From contig JANQMM010000046.1 in the NCBI GenBank assembly GCA_028280145.1, forward strand, positions 1 to 15,269: DNA of 15,269 nt. Reading direction: 5' to 3'. The number at the start of each line of letters is the position of its first letter. Position 1 is the first letter of the stretch. A program made the translations under genes and the position numbers. The notes under the pieces were generated by a model, which was not told the origin of the DNA, did not search any database, and was given only the letters and a program-made list of their open reading frames with translations. Positions 1-7,165 of this stretch are shown here, in pieces. The DNA is from Minisyncoccota bacterium (lineage in GTDB: Bacteria > Patescibacteriota > Minisyncoccia > Phycocordibacterales > JACZSL01).

Positions 1-40
1 CGTAACGCAAAGGTCCGCGGTTCAATCCCGCGAGGTGGCT
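1..40 (+). tRNA. tRNA-Thr (CGT anticodon), 3' part only
   Basis: The window opens at the anticodon. CGT at 1-3 is followed by AA, a 3' anticodon-stem strand CGCAA, a five-base variable loop AGGTC, a perfect T-arm (CGCGG, loop TTCAATC, CCGCG at 16-32), the 3' acceptor strand AGGTGGC at 33-39 and discriminator T at 40. The implied 5' acceptor strand is GCCACCT. The stretch from the anticodon through the variable loop closely resembles bacterial tRNA-Thr(CGU). Position 41 onward reads CAA, so CCA is not encoded and must be added after transcription. The 5' half lies outside the window, so the anticodon assignment rests on counting back from the T-arm. Confidence 0.85.
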
Positions 41-54
41 CAAATCAAGAACAT

Positions 55-85
55 CCCATGGCCTAGATCGTTTCTCGACCATGGG
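55..85 (+). terminator. Hairpin after tRNA-Thr, possible weak terminator
   Basis: A perfect 7-bp inverted repeat (CCCATGG at 55-61, CCATGGG at 79-85) encloses a 17-nt loop and is followed by TTTGTTTA. It could end or process the tRNA-Thr transcript. The long loop and interrupted T tract make it weaker than the hairpin at 170-215. Confidence 0.35.
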
Positions 86-169
86 TTTGTTTAGGTTAGG
101 TTTCAATGTACAGGTCTGAGGACAATCTCTTCCTAACTCTTAACCTTTCTTGACTTTAGTATCGAAAAG

Positions 170-215
170 AGCCCGCGACCACAATCTTGCGACTGCGGTT
201 GCGGGCTGGCTTTTT
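170..215. terminator. Bidirectional intrinsic terminator between convergent genes
   Basis: An 11-bp GC-rich stem (170-180 with 197-207, one G-T pair) closes a 16-nt loop. On the + strand it is followed by GGCTTTTT, and on the minus strand by CTTTTC. It lies between the tRNA-Thr (+) and the small membrane-protein gene (-), as expected for a shared terminator serving both. Confidence 0.75.
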
Positions 216-224
216 GTGCTCTTT

Positions 225-473
225 TCACTTGCGGAAGCTTTGCGTGATTCTCCACACGACCACGATTACAAACGCAAGAACGTAGGACGGAATGGCTCTT
301 ACAGCAATGTTGAAGACGAAGGCATACCCCCATCCTATTTGCTCTACAGCCTCCAATCCGAAAGCTGTGATGACGACCAGGGGTAGAATGGTCGCGAAAG
401 CGAGGCATGTGATAGCCCCGATGTTCAAGAACTTCTGGCCCCAATCGATCTCTGCGGTGTGTGTTCCGGGCAT
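225..473 (-). CDS. Small two-helix membrane protein, unknown function
   Basis: An 82-residue protein I cannot assign to a named family. A short polar N terminus (about residues 1-14) is followed by a hydrophobic helix at roughly 15-40 (rich in A, I, L, V) and a second at roughly 46-74, then a basic tail ending in RITQSFRK. It is most likely an integral inner-membrane protein with two spanning segments. The start is well supported: the minus strand carries AGGAGGTG seven bases before ATG, the only strong Shine-Dalgarno site in this window. A TTGACA box on the minus strand at 543-538 could be the -35 element, but the hexamer at ideal spacing (TAGGAA) is poor; TATAGT at 510-505 is another -10 candidate. 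The gene is convergent with tRNA-Thr, shares the terminator at 170-215, and diverges from prfB. Confidence 0.7.
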   Translation of the reverse strand: MPGTHTAEIDWGQKFLNIGAITCLAFATILPLVVITAFGLEAVEQIGWGYAFVFNIAVRAIPSYVLAFVIVVVWRITQSFRK

Positions 474-598
474 GTCTCACCTCCTGTTGGGTCGCCTGGT
501 CATTACTATATTAATTCCTACCAAAGCACAACAGGTGTGTCAAATGAACGTAACAATTCCTTTCGTTGGTCTGAACTCAAAAAACGTGGTTGTGTATT

Positions 599-607
599 TG
601 GTATACT
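599..607 (+). promoter_or_regulatory. Extended -10 promoter of prfB, leaderless type
   Basis: TGG plus TATACT (602-607) forms an extended -10 element. It ends six bases before GTG at 614, which places the expected transcription start at the start codon. No convincing -35 hexamer is seen at normal spacing. Confidence 0.6.
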
Positions 608-613
608 GAGCAG

Positions 614-1495
614 GTGACCAAGGATGAGATACAAAACCGAATAAAAGAAATTGAAGCGGCCATGAACCAGCCTGACTTCTGGAACGACTCGGAAAAGGCC
701 CAAGAACTCATCAGAGAGCTCCAAGAACTAAAGATACAGGCCAAGGGTGGCACAAAGTATGATAGCGGGGGTGCTGTTATCACTATTTTCTCAGGCGCAG
801 GTGGAGATGATGCAGAAGATTTTACCGGCATCCTATATCGGATGTATGAAAAATATATTCGCAACAAAGGGTGGGAGAGTTTCTTATTGCACGAACACCC
901 AAATGATCACGGAGGGTATCGAAACATCACATTTGAGATACGAGGGAAAGGTGTATATGGTACATTGCGCCATGAATCAGGTGTGCATCGTCTTGTGCGC
1001 ATCTCACCGTTCAATGCAAAAAGCCAACGACATACATCATTCTCTATGGTAGAAGTAATCCCAAAACTTGAGGATATAAGTGGTGTAGAGATGAATGAAG
1101 ATGATCTTGAGATCAGTTATGCGCGCTCAGGTGGCCCCGGCGGACAGAATGCAAACAAAAGGGAAACAGCCGTGCGCATTTCCCACAAACCGACAGGTAT
1201 CAGCACACATGTCGATAGCGAACGCAGTCAATTGCAGAACAAAGAAAAAGCACTTGCGATCATCAAAGGGAAACTCTTCCACAAACAAGAAGAAGACAGA
1301 AAAAAAGAAGCAAAAGGGTTGTCTGTTTCCGCAACCGTTGATATCGAATGGGGGAATCAGATCCGTTCATATGTGCTTCATCCGTACAAGATGGTGAAAG
1401 ACCACAGGACGAGTGTAGAAGTAAGGGATATCAACGCTATTTTGGAAGATGGTGAGTTGGACATATTCATAGACGCAAGTAGGGATTTGGATTAA
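614..1495 (+). CDS. prfB: Peptide chain release factor 2, short N-terminal domain
   Basis: Class I release factor that recognises UAA and UGA in the ribosomal A site and triggers hydrolysis of peptidyl-tRNA. The SPF stop-codon-reading motif is at residues 131-133 and the catalytic GGQ at 176-178; the 45-residue spacing matches E. coli RF2. The protein is about 293 residues against about 365 for E. coli RF2. The N-terminal PDFWND segment, typical of RF2, runs almost directly into domain 2 (YDSGGAVITIFSGAGG), so most of helical domain 1 is missing. GTG at 614 was chosen because a -10 element ends six bases upstream; an upstream in-frame TTG at 590 would lie inside or before that promoter. No CTTTGAC-type programmed frameshift site is seen. 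It is followed 22 bases later by ftsE, a common bacterial gene order. Confidence 0.93.
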   Translation: MTKDEIQNRIKEIEAAMNQPDFWNDSEKAQELIRELQELKIQAKGGTKYDSGGAVITIFSGAGGDDAEDFTGILYRMYEKYIRNKGWESFLLHEHPNDHGGYRNITFEIRGKGVYGTLRHESGVHRLVRISPFNAKSQRHTSFSMVEVIPKLEDISGVEMNEDDLEISYARSGGPGGQNANKRETAVRISHKPTGISTHVDSERSQLQNKEKALAIIKGKLFHKQEEDRKKEAKGLSVSATVDIEWGNQIRSYVLHPYKMVKDHRTSVEVRDINAILEDGELDIFIDASRDLD

Positions 1496-1504
1496 AATAG
1501 ATGA

Positions 1505-1510
1505 TATATA
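1505..1510 (+). promoter_or_regulatory. -10-like hexamer before ftsE
   Basis: TATATA ends seven bases before the ftsE ATG, the same placement as at other genes here. No clear -35 or extended TGN is present. ftsE may also be read through from prfB, so this site is less certain. Confidence 0.35.
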
Positions 1511-1517
1511 GATTCCG

Positions 1518-2198
1518 ATGATATATTTCGACAACGTCTCAAAGATCTACAATAACAATTCATTTGCCCTCGAAGAGGTCAATTTTTCTGTTGAACCACA
1601 GGAATTCATCTCCATCGTTGGTCATTCGGGTGCGGGCAAGACAACACTTTTGAAGATGTTGCTTGCAGAAGACAAACCCACACAAGGCTCCGTTTTTTTT
1701 GAATCAGCGGACATTCACTCACTTCCAAAGAGTAAACTTGCACGCTTTCGCAAGCGTGTCGGGACTATTTTCCAGGATTTCAAATTGCTTCCACAGAAAA
1801 CAGCATACGAAAATGTAGCATTTGCGATGGAAGTTGCCGGAAGAACCGACAAGGAGATCGAATCAGACGTGCCGCATGCGTTGAACTTGGTAGACCTTGA
1901 AGACAAGATGTGGCATTTCCCGCATGAACTCTCAGGAGGAGAGAAACAACGAGTTGCAATTGCGCGTGCCATCGTGAACCAACCGGACTTGATCATTGCA
2001 GACGAGCCGACAGGGAATCTTGATCCGATTAATACATATGACGTGGTTCAGATTTTGAAGAAGATCAATGATCTGGGCACAACAGTGCTTTTAACAACAC
2101 ACAACAAAGGAGTTATTGACTCACTTGGTCGAAGAGTGATCACTATCGATCAGGGAAGAATAGTTCGTGATGATCAGCATGGACGGTACGTCCTATAA
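1518..2198 (+). CDS. ftsE: Cell division ATP-binding protein FtsE
   Basis: ATPase subunit of the FtsEX ABC-type complex, which sits at the inner face of the membrane and uses ATP to activate septal peptidoglycan hydrolases. All ABC ATPase motifs are visible: Walker A GHSGAGKT at residues 35-42, a Q-loop in FQDFKLLP, the signature LSGGEKQRVAIARA, Walker B LIIADEPTGNLD and the H-loop histidine in TTHN. The length of 226 residues is normal for FtsE. It lies between prfB and ftsX, and the overall sequence pattern, with the partner FtsX ten bases downstream, identifies it as FtsE and not another exporter ATPase. Confidence 0.96.
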   Translation: MIYFDNVSKIYNNNSFALEEVNFSVEPQEFISIVGHSGAGKTTLLKMLLAEDKPTQGSVFFESADIHSLPKSKLARFRKRVGTIFQDFKLLPQKTAYENVAFAMEVAGRTDKEIESDVPHALNLVDLEDKMWHFPHELSGGEKQRVAIARAIVNQPDLIIADEPTGNLDPINTYDVVQILKKINDLGTTVLLTTHNKGVIDSLGRRVITIDQGRIVRDDQHGRYVL

Positions 2199-2208
2199 AT
2201 AAAAACGC

Positions 2209-3150
2209 GTGTTTTGGACAAATACCAAAAGAATATTGAAGTCCGGCTTTATTAGTTTTTTCAGGAACGGCTTTGTCTCACTTGCGGCCATTTTGGTGAT
2301 GAGCATTACGCTTTTTGCCGTCGGGTCTCTTCTCTTTTCCGGTGCCCTACTTGAGGATTCTCTCAATGAACTGCGAAACAAGGTGGACATTAATGTATAT
2401 TTCGTGACAACGGCTGAAGAAAGCGATGTTTTGGCAATGAAAGCAACGCTCGAGGGGCTTCCTGAAGTGCAAATTGTCGAATACACATCGAAAGACGAGG
2501 CACTTGCACGTTTTCAGGAGAAGCACAAAGACGACCAGCTAACACTTCAAGCACTTGAAGAGCTTGATGAGAATCCGCTTCGTGCCAGCCTTTCAATCCG
2601 CGCAAAAGAAACATCTCAATATGAAGGTATCGCTCGTTTTCTTGAAGGAGAAAGTGCGCTTTCGGTTGATAACGAACCGATCATCGACAACGTGAACTAT
2701 TTTCAAAACAAAGAAGCGATCGACAATCTTACCGGCATTATCGATAACAGCGAACGCTCGAATCTGATGAAGACCATCCTGCTTGTTATAGTCTCTGTTC
2801 TCATTACCTTTAATACCATTACCCTTGCGATCTACAATTCACGTGAGGAGATCCGAGTGATGAAGTTGGTGGGGGCAGGAAACTGGTATGTACAAGGGCC
2901 GTTTGTGGTGACCGGAGGGATGTATGGTGTGGTCTCAGCGACTGCAGCTCTGCTCCTGTTCTATCCGGTGACGCAATGGTTCGGTCCAATGTTCTATCCG
3001 TTCAGTTTCCTCTCAAGTACTCAGGACATAAACTTGCTTGCTTATTACAGCAGTAATTTCTCTGAGATCTTCTTCACCACATTTGCAGTCGGAATAACAC
3101 TCGGCATCATTTCAAGTTATCTAGCAGTAAAACGATACATCAATGTCTAA
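2209..3150 (+). CDS. ftsX: Cell division protein FtsX
   Basis: Membrane subunit of FtsEX; its extracellular domain relays FtsE ATPase activity to cell-wall hydrolases. The 313-residue protein has the family layout: a cytoplasmic N terminus, one membrane helix near residues 20-45, an extracytoplasmic domain of about 130 residues, and three C-terminal helices at roughly 185-210, 230-255 and 285-307, with REEIRVMKLVGA between the second and third helices as in FtsX/MacB-like proteins. It starts with GTG at 2209, ten bases after the ftsE stop codon, with no Shine-Dalgarno site. A TATAAA hexamer (2194-2199) overlaps the end of ftsE, so coupling to ftsE or a separate start are both possible. Confidence 0.94.
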   Translation: MFWTNTKRILKSGFISFFRNGFVSLAAILVMSITLFAVGSLLFSGALLEDSLNELRNKVDINVYFVTTAEESDVLAMKATLEGLPEVQIVEYTSKDEALARFQEKHKDDQLTLQALEELDENPLRASLSIRAKETSQYEGIARFLEGESALSVDNEPIIDNVNYFQNKEAIDNLTGIIDNSERSNLMKTILLVIVSVLITFNTITLAIYNSREEIRVMKLVGAGNWYVQGPFVVTGGMYGVVSATAALLLFYPVTQWFGPMFYPFSFLSSTQDINLLAYYSSNFSEIFFTTFAVGITLGIISSYLAVKRYINV

Positions 3151-3153
3151 ACG

Positions 3154-4806
3154 ATGAAGAAAAAGGATCACAAATATATTTTCGTCATCGGGGGCGTGAT
3201 GAGTGGGGTCGGCAAAGGGATCGCGACATCGGCAATCGGAAAAGTTTTGCAAGCAAAGGGGTTTAACATCAACCCTATTAAAATTGACCCATATTTGAAT
3301 GTCGATGCGGGAACCATGAATCCGACGGAGCATGGAGAAACATTCGTGCTTCGCTCTGGCTTGGAAACAGACCAAGACCTTGGCAACTATGAACGCTTTC
3401 TTAACAAGGACTTGCGTAATGAGAATTACATGACAAGTGGCATGGTCTACCAATCGGTCATTGAGCGTGAACGCAACCTTGGGTACAACGGCAAGTGTGT
3501 TGAAGCAATCCCGCATATTCGTGACGAGATCATTCGGCGAATAGAGAAGTCCGCATCATTGAATGGCTCGGAGATTTCCATCATTGAAATTGGTGGTACT
3601 GTTGGTGACTACCAAAACATTATGTTCATCGAAGCTGCGCGCGTCATGAAAGGACACAACCCAAAGGATGTATTGTTCGTGATGGTGAGTTACTTGCCGA
3701 TCCCGGGCAAACTCGGTGAAATGAAGACAAAGCCGACACAAAACGCTGTGCGCCAGTTGAATTCATACGGCGTGCAACCGGAACTCATCATTGCCCGAAG
3801 CTCGGAGCCGCTCGATAAAAAGCGAAAAGACAAGATCGCCATACAGTGTAATGTGACCCAAAAGCATGTGGTGTCTGCTCCGGACATTGAAAGTGTTTAT
3901 GATGTGCCACTTCATTTCGAGAAGGGGAAGCTTGGCGACTCGGTCATGGAGCTTCTCCATATGCGCCCACGCAAAACATCAGGTCTTACAGCATGGCGCA
4001 ATTTTGCAAACAAAAGTAAGCGACTGAAAAAAGAAGTGAACATTGCAATTGTCGGGAAATATTTTGACACGGGAAACTTTGTACTTTCGGACGCATACAT
4101 TTCTGTGATCGAGGCCATCAAGTATTCGGCCTACAAGTTTGGCGCGAAACCAAAACTACACTGGCTTAATTCAAAAGAATTCGAGAACGGGAAGAAGAAA
4201 GTAGGTTCGCTTAAAGAGTTTGACGGTATTATCGTGCCCGGAGGCTTTGGAGAAACAGGCATTGAAGGAAAGCTACAGGTCATCAAATATGCACGTGAAC
4301 ACAAGGTGCCGTACCTCGGTCTTTGTTATGGCATGCAACTTATGACTGTTGAATATGCACGAAGCAAACTGCGCCTTAAGGATGCAAACACACTTGAAAT
4401 AAATCCCGATGCCCGACACCTGGTTGTCGATCTTATGCCGGAACAAAAAGAGTTGCTCAAAGACAAGAATTATGGCGGTACAATGCGCCTTGGGGTGTAT
4501 CCTGCGAAGTTGAAAGAGGGGAGTATCGCACACTCGCTGTATAAAGAGAAAAAGGTTGAGGAGCGGCATCGTCACCGCTATGAGATCAATCCCGACTACA
4601 TAGAACGACTTGAAGCAAAAGGTCTGGTCTTCTCCGGCAGGTCACCCGACGGAAAGCTTATGGAAATTGCAGAGCTACCAAAGAAAGAGCACCCATTCTT
4701 TCTCGGAACACAGTTTCATCCTGAACTACAAGCACGTCCTCTGGCGCCACACCCCATCTTTAATGGTTTCGTGAAAGCAGTATTGAAATTTAACGAGTCA
4801 AAGTAG
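3154..4806 (+). CDS. pyrG: CTP synthase
   Basis: Converts UTP to CTP with ATP and glutamine, the last step of pyrimidine nucleotide synthesis, in the cytoplasm. The N-terminal synthetase domain (about 1-270) carries the P-loop-like GGVMSGVGKGI and the IKIDPYLNVDAGTMNP and EHGETFV stretches typical of PyrG. The C-terminal glutamine amidotransferase domain (about 295-545) has the nucleophile Cys391 in GLCYGMQ and the His522/Glu524 pair in QFHPE. The length of 550 residues is normal. In the GGFG-EGK oxyanion region the usual R-G is T-G (GETGIEGK), a small departure. ATG lies three bases after the ftsX stop with no Shine-Dalgarno site, so translation is probably coupled to ftsX. Confidence 0.97.
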   Translation: MKKKDHKYIFVIGGVMSGVGKGIATSAIGKVLQAKGFNINPIKIDPYLNVDAGTMNPTEHGETFVLRSGLETDQDLGNYERFLNKDLRNENYMTSGMVYQSVIERERNLGYNGKCVEAIPHIRDEIIRRIEKSASLNGSEISIIEIGGTVGDYQNIMFIEAARVMKGHNPKDVLFVMVSYLPIPGKLGEMKTKPTQNAVRQLNSYGVQPELIIARSSEPLDKKRKDKIAIQCNVTQKHVVSAPDIESVYDVPLHFEKGKLGDSVMELLHMRPRKTSGLTAWRNFANKSKRLKKEVNIAIVGKYFDTGNFVLSDAYISVIEAIKYSAYKFGAKPKLHWLNSKEFENGKKKVGSLKEFDGIIVPGGFGETGIEGKLQVIKYAREHKVPYLGLCYGMQLMTVEYARSKLRLKDANTLEINPDARHLVVDLMPEQKELLKDKNYGGTMRLGVYPAKLKEGSIAHSLYKEKKVEERHRHRYEINPDYIERLEAKGLVFSGRSPDGKLMEIAELPKKEHPFFLGTQFHPELQARPLAPHPIFNGFVKAVLKFNESK

Positions 4807-4883
4807 CGAAGAACACTTAAAGGGGCGATTCTTGTTTTGCTGTCTGTCGATCTTGCGCTTATTTCGTCAGGTTTGAACACGTG

Positions 4884-4892
4884 TGGTATAAT
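4884..4892 (+). promoter_or_regulatory. Extended -10 promoter of tRNA-Gln
   Basis: TGG plus a consensus TATAAT (4887-4892) lies 13 bases before the first base of the mature tRNA. The -35 region is weak, as expected for an extended -10 promoter. Confidence 0.7.
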
Positions 4893-4905
4893 CGTCGCCA
4901 CAATT

Positions 4906-4976
4906 TGCCGGATCGTCTAATGGTAGGACACTGGTTTCTGGCACCAGTAATCTAGGTTCGAGCCCTAGTCCGGCAG
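4906..4976 (+). tRNA. tRNA-Gln (CTG anticodon)
   Basis: A complete cloverleaf: acceptor TGCCGGA (4906-4912) pairs with TCCGGCA (4969-4975), discriminator G at 4976, anticodon stem CTGGT/ACCAG around the loop TTCTGGC with anticodon CTG, and T-arm CTAGG-TTCGAGC-CCTAG (4952-4968). The U1-A72 pair is typical of glutamine tRNAs. CCA is not encoded (CAT follows). The 3' end doubles as the end of the recombinase gene on the other strand and is probably an integration site. Confidence 0.95.
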
Positions 4977-4980
4977 CATA
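4964..4980. other. Probable attachment site at tRNA-Gln 3' end
   Basis: The recombinase stop codon (minus-strand TAG at 4967-4965) and its last codons (Leu-Pro-Asp) lie within the tRNA T-stem and acceptor. This arrangement, an integrase gene ending in a tRNA 3' end, is the usual signature of an element integrated there. I found no long copy of this sequence elsewhere in the window. Large serine recombinases often need only a two-base shared core, so that absence is not decisive. Confidence 0.5.
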
Positions 4981-6407
4981 GTTTGTAAATCACCGTTTTT
5001 GGGTGCGTTTGCGATGATGTTATAAGGACTTTTGTACTTATAACTCAACACATTCTTATCTTTCACCTCTAAGTTCCAAAGTAGATTTTGGGCAATCTTG
5101 TGTTTTTGCTCTGGTTCTGCATTTCTAAATTCTGAAATGGCTTTGTTGCCTTCCAAAAATACACTTTTCGTGAGTTCCAAAGTATTCAGACGGGTGTTCG
5201 TATCTTGAGAGTAATTTTGCATTTCTGACTCGAGATTTTCTTTTTGTTTTTGAATGCGAGCAACTTCTTCTTTGTATAGTTCCTCGGCAATGAGTTCAGA
5301 TGTGAACGATTGGAGTAATTTTCGCTCCTGTCGCTTTAGGTTCTCCAATTGGTTCTTGATATCGTTGAATGCCTGCTCGTTATCATCTTGGCTATTCTGG
5401 AGCTTCTCAAGACTTGCTTCATACATAATGTCGACTAGCTCTTCGTCGAATTTTATATTCTCTAGCGCTTTTTCAAAGAACTCATTAGCCTTCGATTCAT
5501 TCAGGTATTCTTTGTGCTGATCACAGGCTCCTTTTCCATTGGTGCAATAGTAATAATCGTACATTCCTTTCTTGCGGGTAGCGGTCATCTGACAACCACA
5601 AACAGCACATCGCATTAGACCTCGGTAAGTGAAAAAGAGTTTCTCTTGGCGGGGACGATGGACAGTTACTTGCTTTTTAACTTCCTGCGATCTTTCGTAC
5701 AACTCTTTTGAAATGATTGGCGTGTGAATGCCTTTGTAAAACTTTCCATCGCGTTCCATGAGTCCGTAGTAGAAAGTTTTCTTGATTATTCGCTCTATGG
5801 TGCTTTTCGGTAAATCGTATTTCTTTCTTAGGTCAGAAAAACTGTAATGACCACTCGCGTAATCTTCAAACAATCCTTTCACAACTTTTGCCTGTGATGG
5901 AATAACTTTGAGCGTCTTTGTGTTCTTATCATTTCGATACCCGTAAGGAGCGTGGTTCGGCCATTCACCACGTCGTAGCTTTTCTCTGTTTCCTCTTTTT
6001 ACGTTTTCCGAAAGGTCTCGAACGTATTGATTAGACATTCCAAGTTCAACATACATCAAAAGGACATTATCAGTCGGTAGGTACGTTCTGTCGTGAGTTT
6101 GTATGAACTTTATTTGATTTGTTTGAAGCATCCACGAAATAGTTCCTGCATCGATTGGGTTTCGTGCAAGGCGATCTAGTTTCCAGCAGAGGATACCATC
6201 AATTTTCCCTTTAGCAACTTCTTTAACCATTTCTCCAAACAAAGGACGGCTTGGAGCTTTTGCAGACATTGATTCGCGGTATGTCTCCACAATTTCAATT
6301 CCATCACGCTGAGCAACTTTTCGTAGTTCCTTTTCTTGTGCATCAAGAGACATCACTTGGCGATCTTCTGACTCTGAACTTTTTCTACAATACAAAATGG
6401 CTTTCAT
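4965..6407 (-). CDS. Large serine recombinase (integrase of the element)
   Basis: Site-specific DNA recombinase that integrates and excises DNA through a serine-linked intermediate. Domain order: an N-terminal resolvase catalytic domain (about 1-145) with Tyr6-x-Arg8-x-Ser10, Ser10 being the likely nucleophile, and the DRLARNP motif at 78-84; a recombinase DNA-binding domain (about 155-250, APYGYR onward); a zinc ribbon with Cys267, Cys270, Cys288 and Cys295; then a Lys/Glu/Gln-rich coiled coil (about 325-415). At 480 residues it is complete. The start overlaps the rep stop in an ATGA arrangement, so it is the last gene of a minus-strand operon. The C terminus is encoded by the tRNA-Gln 3' end. 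No terminator is visible before pyrG, so read-through antisense to the tRNA is possible. Confidence 0.95.
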   Translation of the reverse strand: MKAILYCRKSSESEDRQVMSLDAQEKELRKVAQRDGIEIVETYRESMSAKAPSRPLFGEMVKEVAKGKIDGILCWKLDRLARNPIDAGTISWMLQTNQIKFIQTHDRTYLPTDNVLLMYVELGMSNQYVRDLSENVKRGNREKLRRGEWPNHAPYGYRNDKNTKTLKVIPSQAKVVKGLFEDYASGHYSFSDLRKKYDLPKSTIERIIKKTFYYGLMERDGKFYKGIHTPIISKELYERSQEVKKQVTVHRPRQEKLFFTYRGLMRCAVCGCQMTATRKKGMYDYYYCTNGKGACDQHKEYLNESKANEFFEKALENIKFDEELVDIMYEASLEKLQNSQDDNEQAFNDIKNQLENLKRQERKLLQSFTSELIAEELYKEEVARIQKQKENLESEMQNYSQDTNTRLNTLELTKSVFLEGNKAISEFRNAEPEQKHKIAQNLLWNLEVKDKNVLSYKYKSPYNIIANAPKNGDLQTMLPD

Positions 6408-7159
6408 GATTTTTTATCAATCGTTCCCTCGTATGCGCGATAGTAGATTCTTCCGAGCCACTTAGTCTCGTACTCGCGTTCACGCGTTGGTTCTAAATTA
6501 GATCCCTTACGGTCTATTTTGAAGTTATCCTTGAAAAATGCAACTGACGCTTCAGACGTAAGTGACACGGGCGACAAAGTGTTCCTACTACAACTATACG
6601 CCTTTTTTCCAAAGAGCCTTTCATCGTGCATTGCTTTGGACATGTACTTTGCCAAGTATCCAGATAAAGCTGTGCTTCCGTCTGTGGGGATAAGATCAAC
6701 ATATCCGTAGCCCCAGAGATTTTGAATAATACGGCTGTCTCGTTCTTCATTAATTATTCTTTGAGGTAATCGCCATACAAGAGAGTGAAAGTGAACCGCT
6801 CCTCGTTTCTGAAACTCTGGAACAGTAATCCAAATGATGTCTTTACCAAATACTTTTCGCATACGTACGAAGAACTCGGTATGCAATTTGTACGCATCAG
6901 AAATAGAAACACATTCCGCCATTGTGAGCGTAACCATACATGGAGTTCCAAGTATTTGTGTAGCTCTAACTTTTCTGCGAAATTGGAATACTGCACGTTT
7001 AATGTGTCGTTCTGACTTGTATCCTTTGTAAGGCTTTCTACGTTCCTTACGCTTTGATTTCTTTTGTGGGATAGGTGCTTTCTCATACTGGTAAATCTCG
7101 ATCAGGTCTCCTGATTGGACTATTTTCTCGTATCGATGTTCAAAAGATTTCTTTTTCAT
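6404..7159 (-). CDS. HUH-type rolling-circle replication initiator (Rep)
   Basis: A 251-residue protein with the three motifs of HUH endonucleases in order: motif 1 MVTLT at 75-79, motif 2 HFH at 123-125 within RGAVHFHSLVW (metal-binding HUH), and motif 3 YLAKYMSK at 168-175 with candidate catalytic Tyr168 and Tyr172 and a following lysine. Such proteins nick one strand at an origin, stay bound to the 5' end through tyrosine and start rolling-circle replication. The N-terminal 55 residues are strongly basic. It starts six bases after the small upstream gene and overlaps the recombinase by four bases, so the three genes form an operon. A relaxase or a transposase of the HUH class is an alternative, but size and motif 3 favour a plasmid or phage-type Rep. 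Confidence 0.85.
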   Translation of the reverse strand: MKKKSFEHRYEKIVQSGDLIEIYQYEKAPIPQKKSKRKERRKPYKGYKSERHIKRAVFQFRRKVRATQILGTPCMVTLTMAECVSISDAYKLHTEFFVRMRKVFGKDIIWITVPEFQKRGAVHFHSLVWRLPQRIINEERDSRIIQNLWGYGYVDLIPTDGSTALSGYLAKYMSKAMHDERLFGKKAYSCSRNTLSPVSLTSEASVAFFKDNFKIDRKGSNLEPTREREYETKWLGRIYYRAYEGTIDKKS

Positions 7160-7165
7160 CTTTTA

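Noticed and set aside
590..613. TTG at 590 as the prfB start
   Set aside because: The extended -10 at 599-607 lies inside this extension, and RF2 similarity starts near 614.
614..700. Programmed frameshift in prfB as in E. coli
   Set aside because: No CTTTGAC-like slippery site with an upstream Shine-Dalgarno is present and the frame is continuous from the start.
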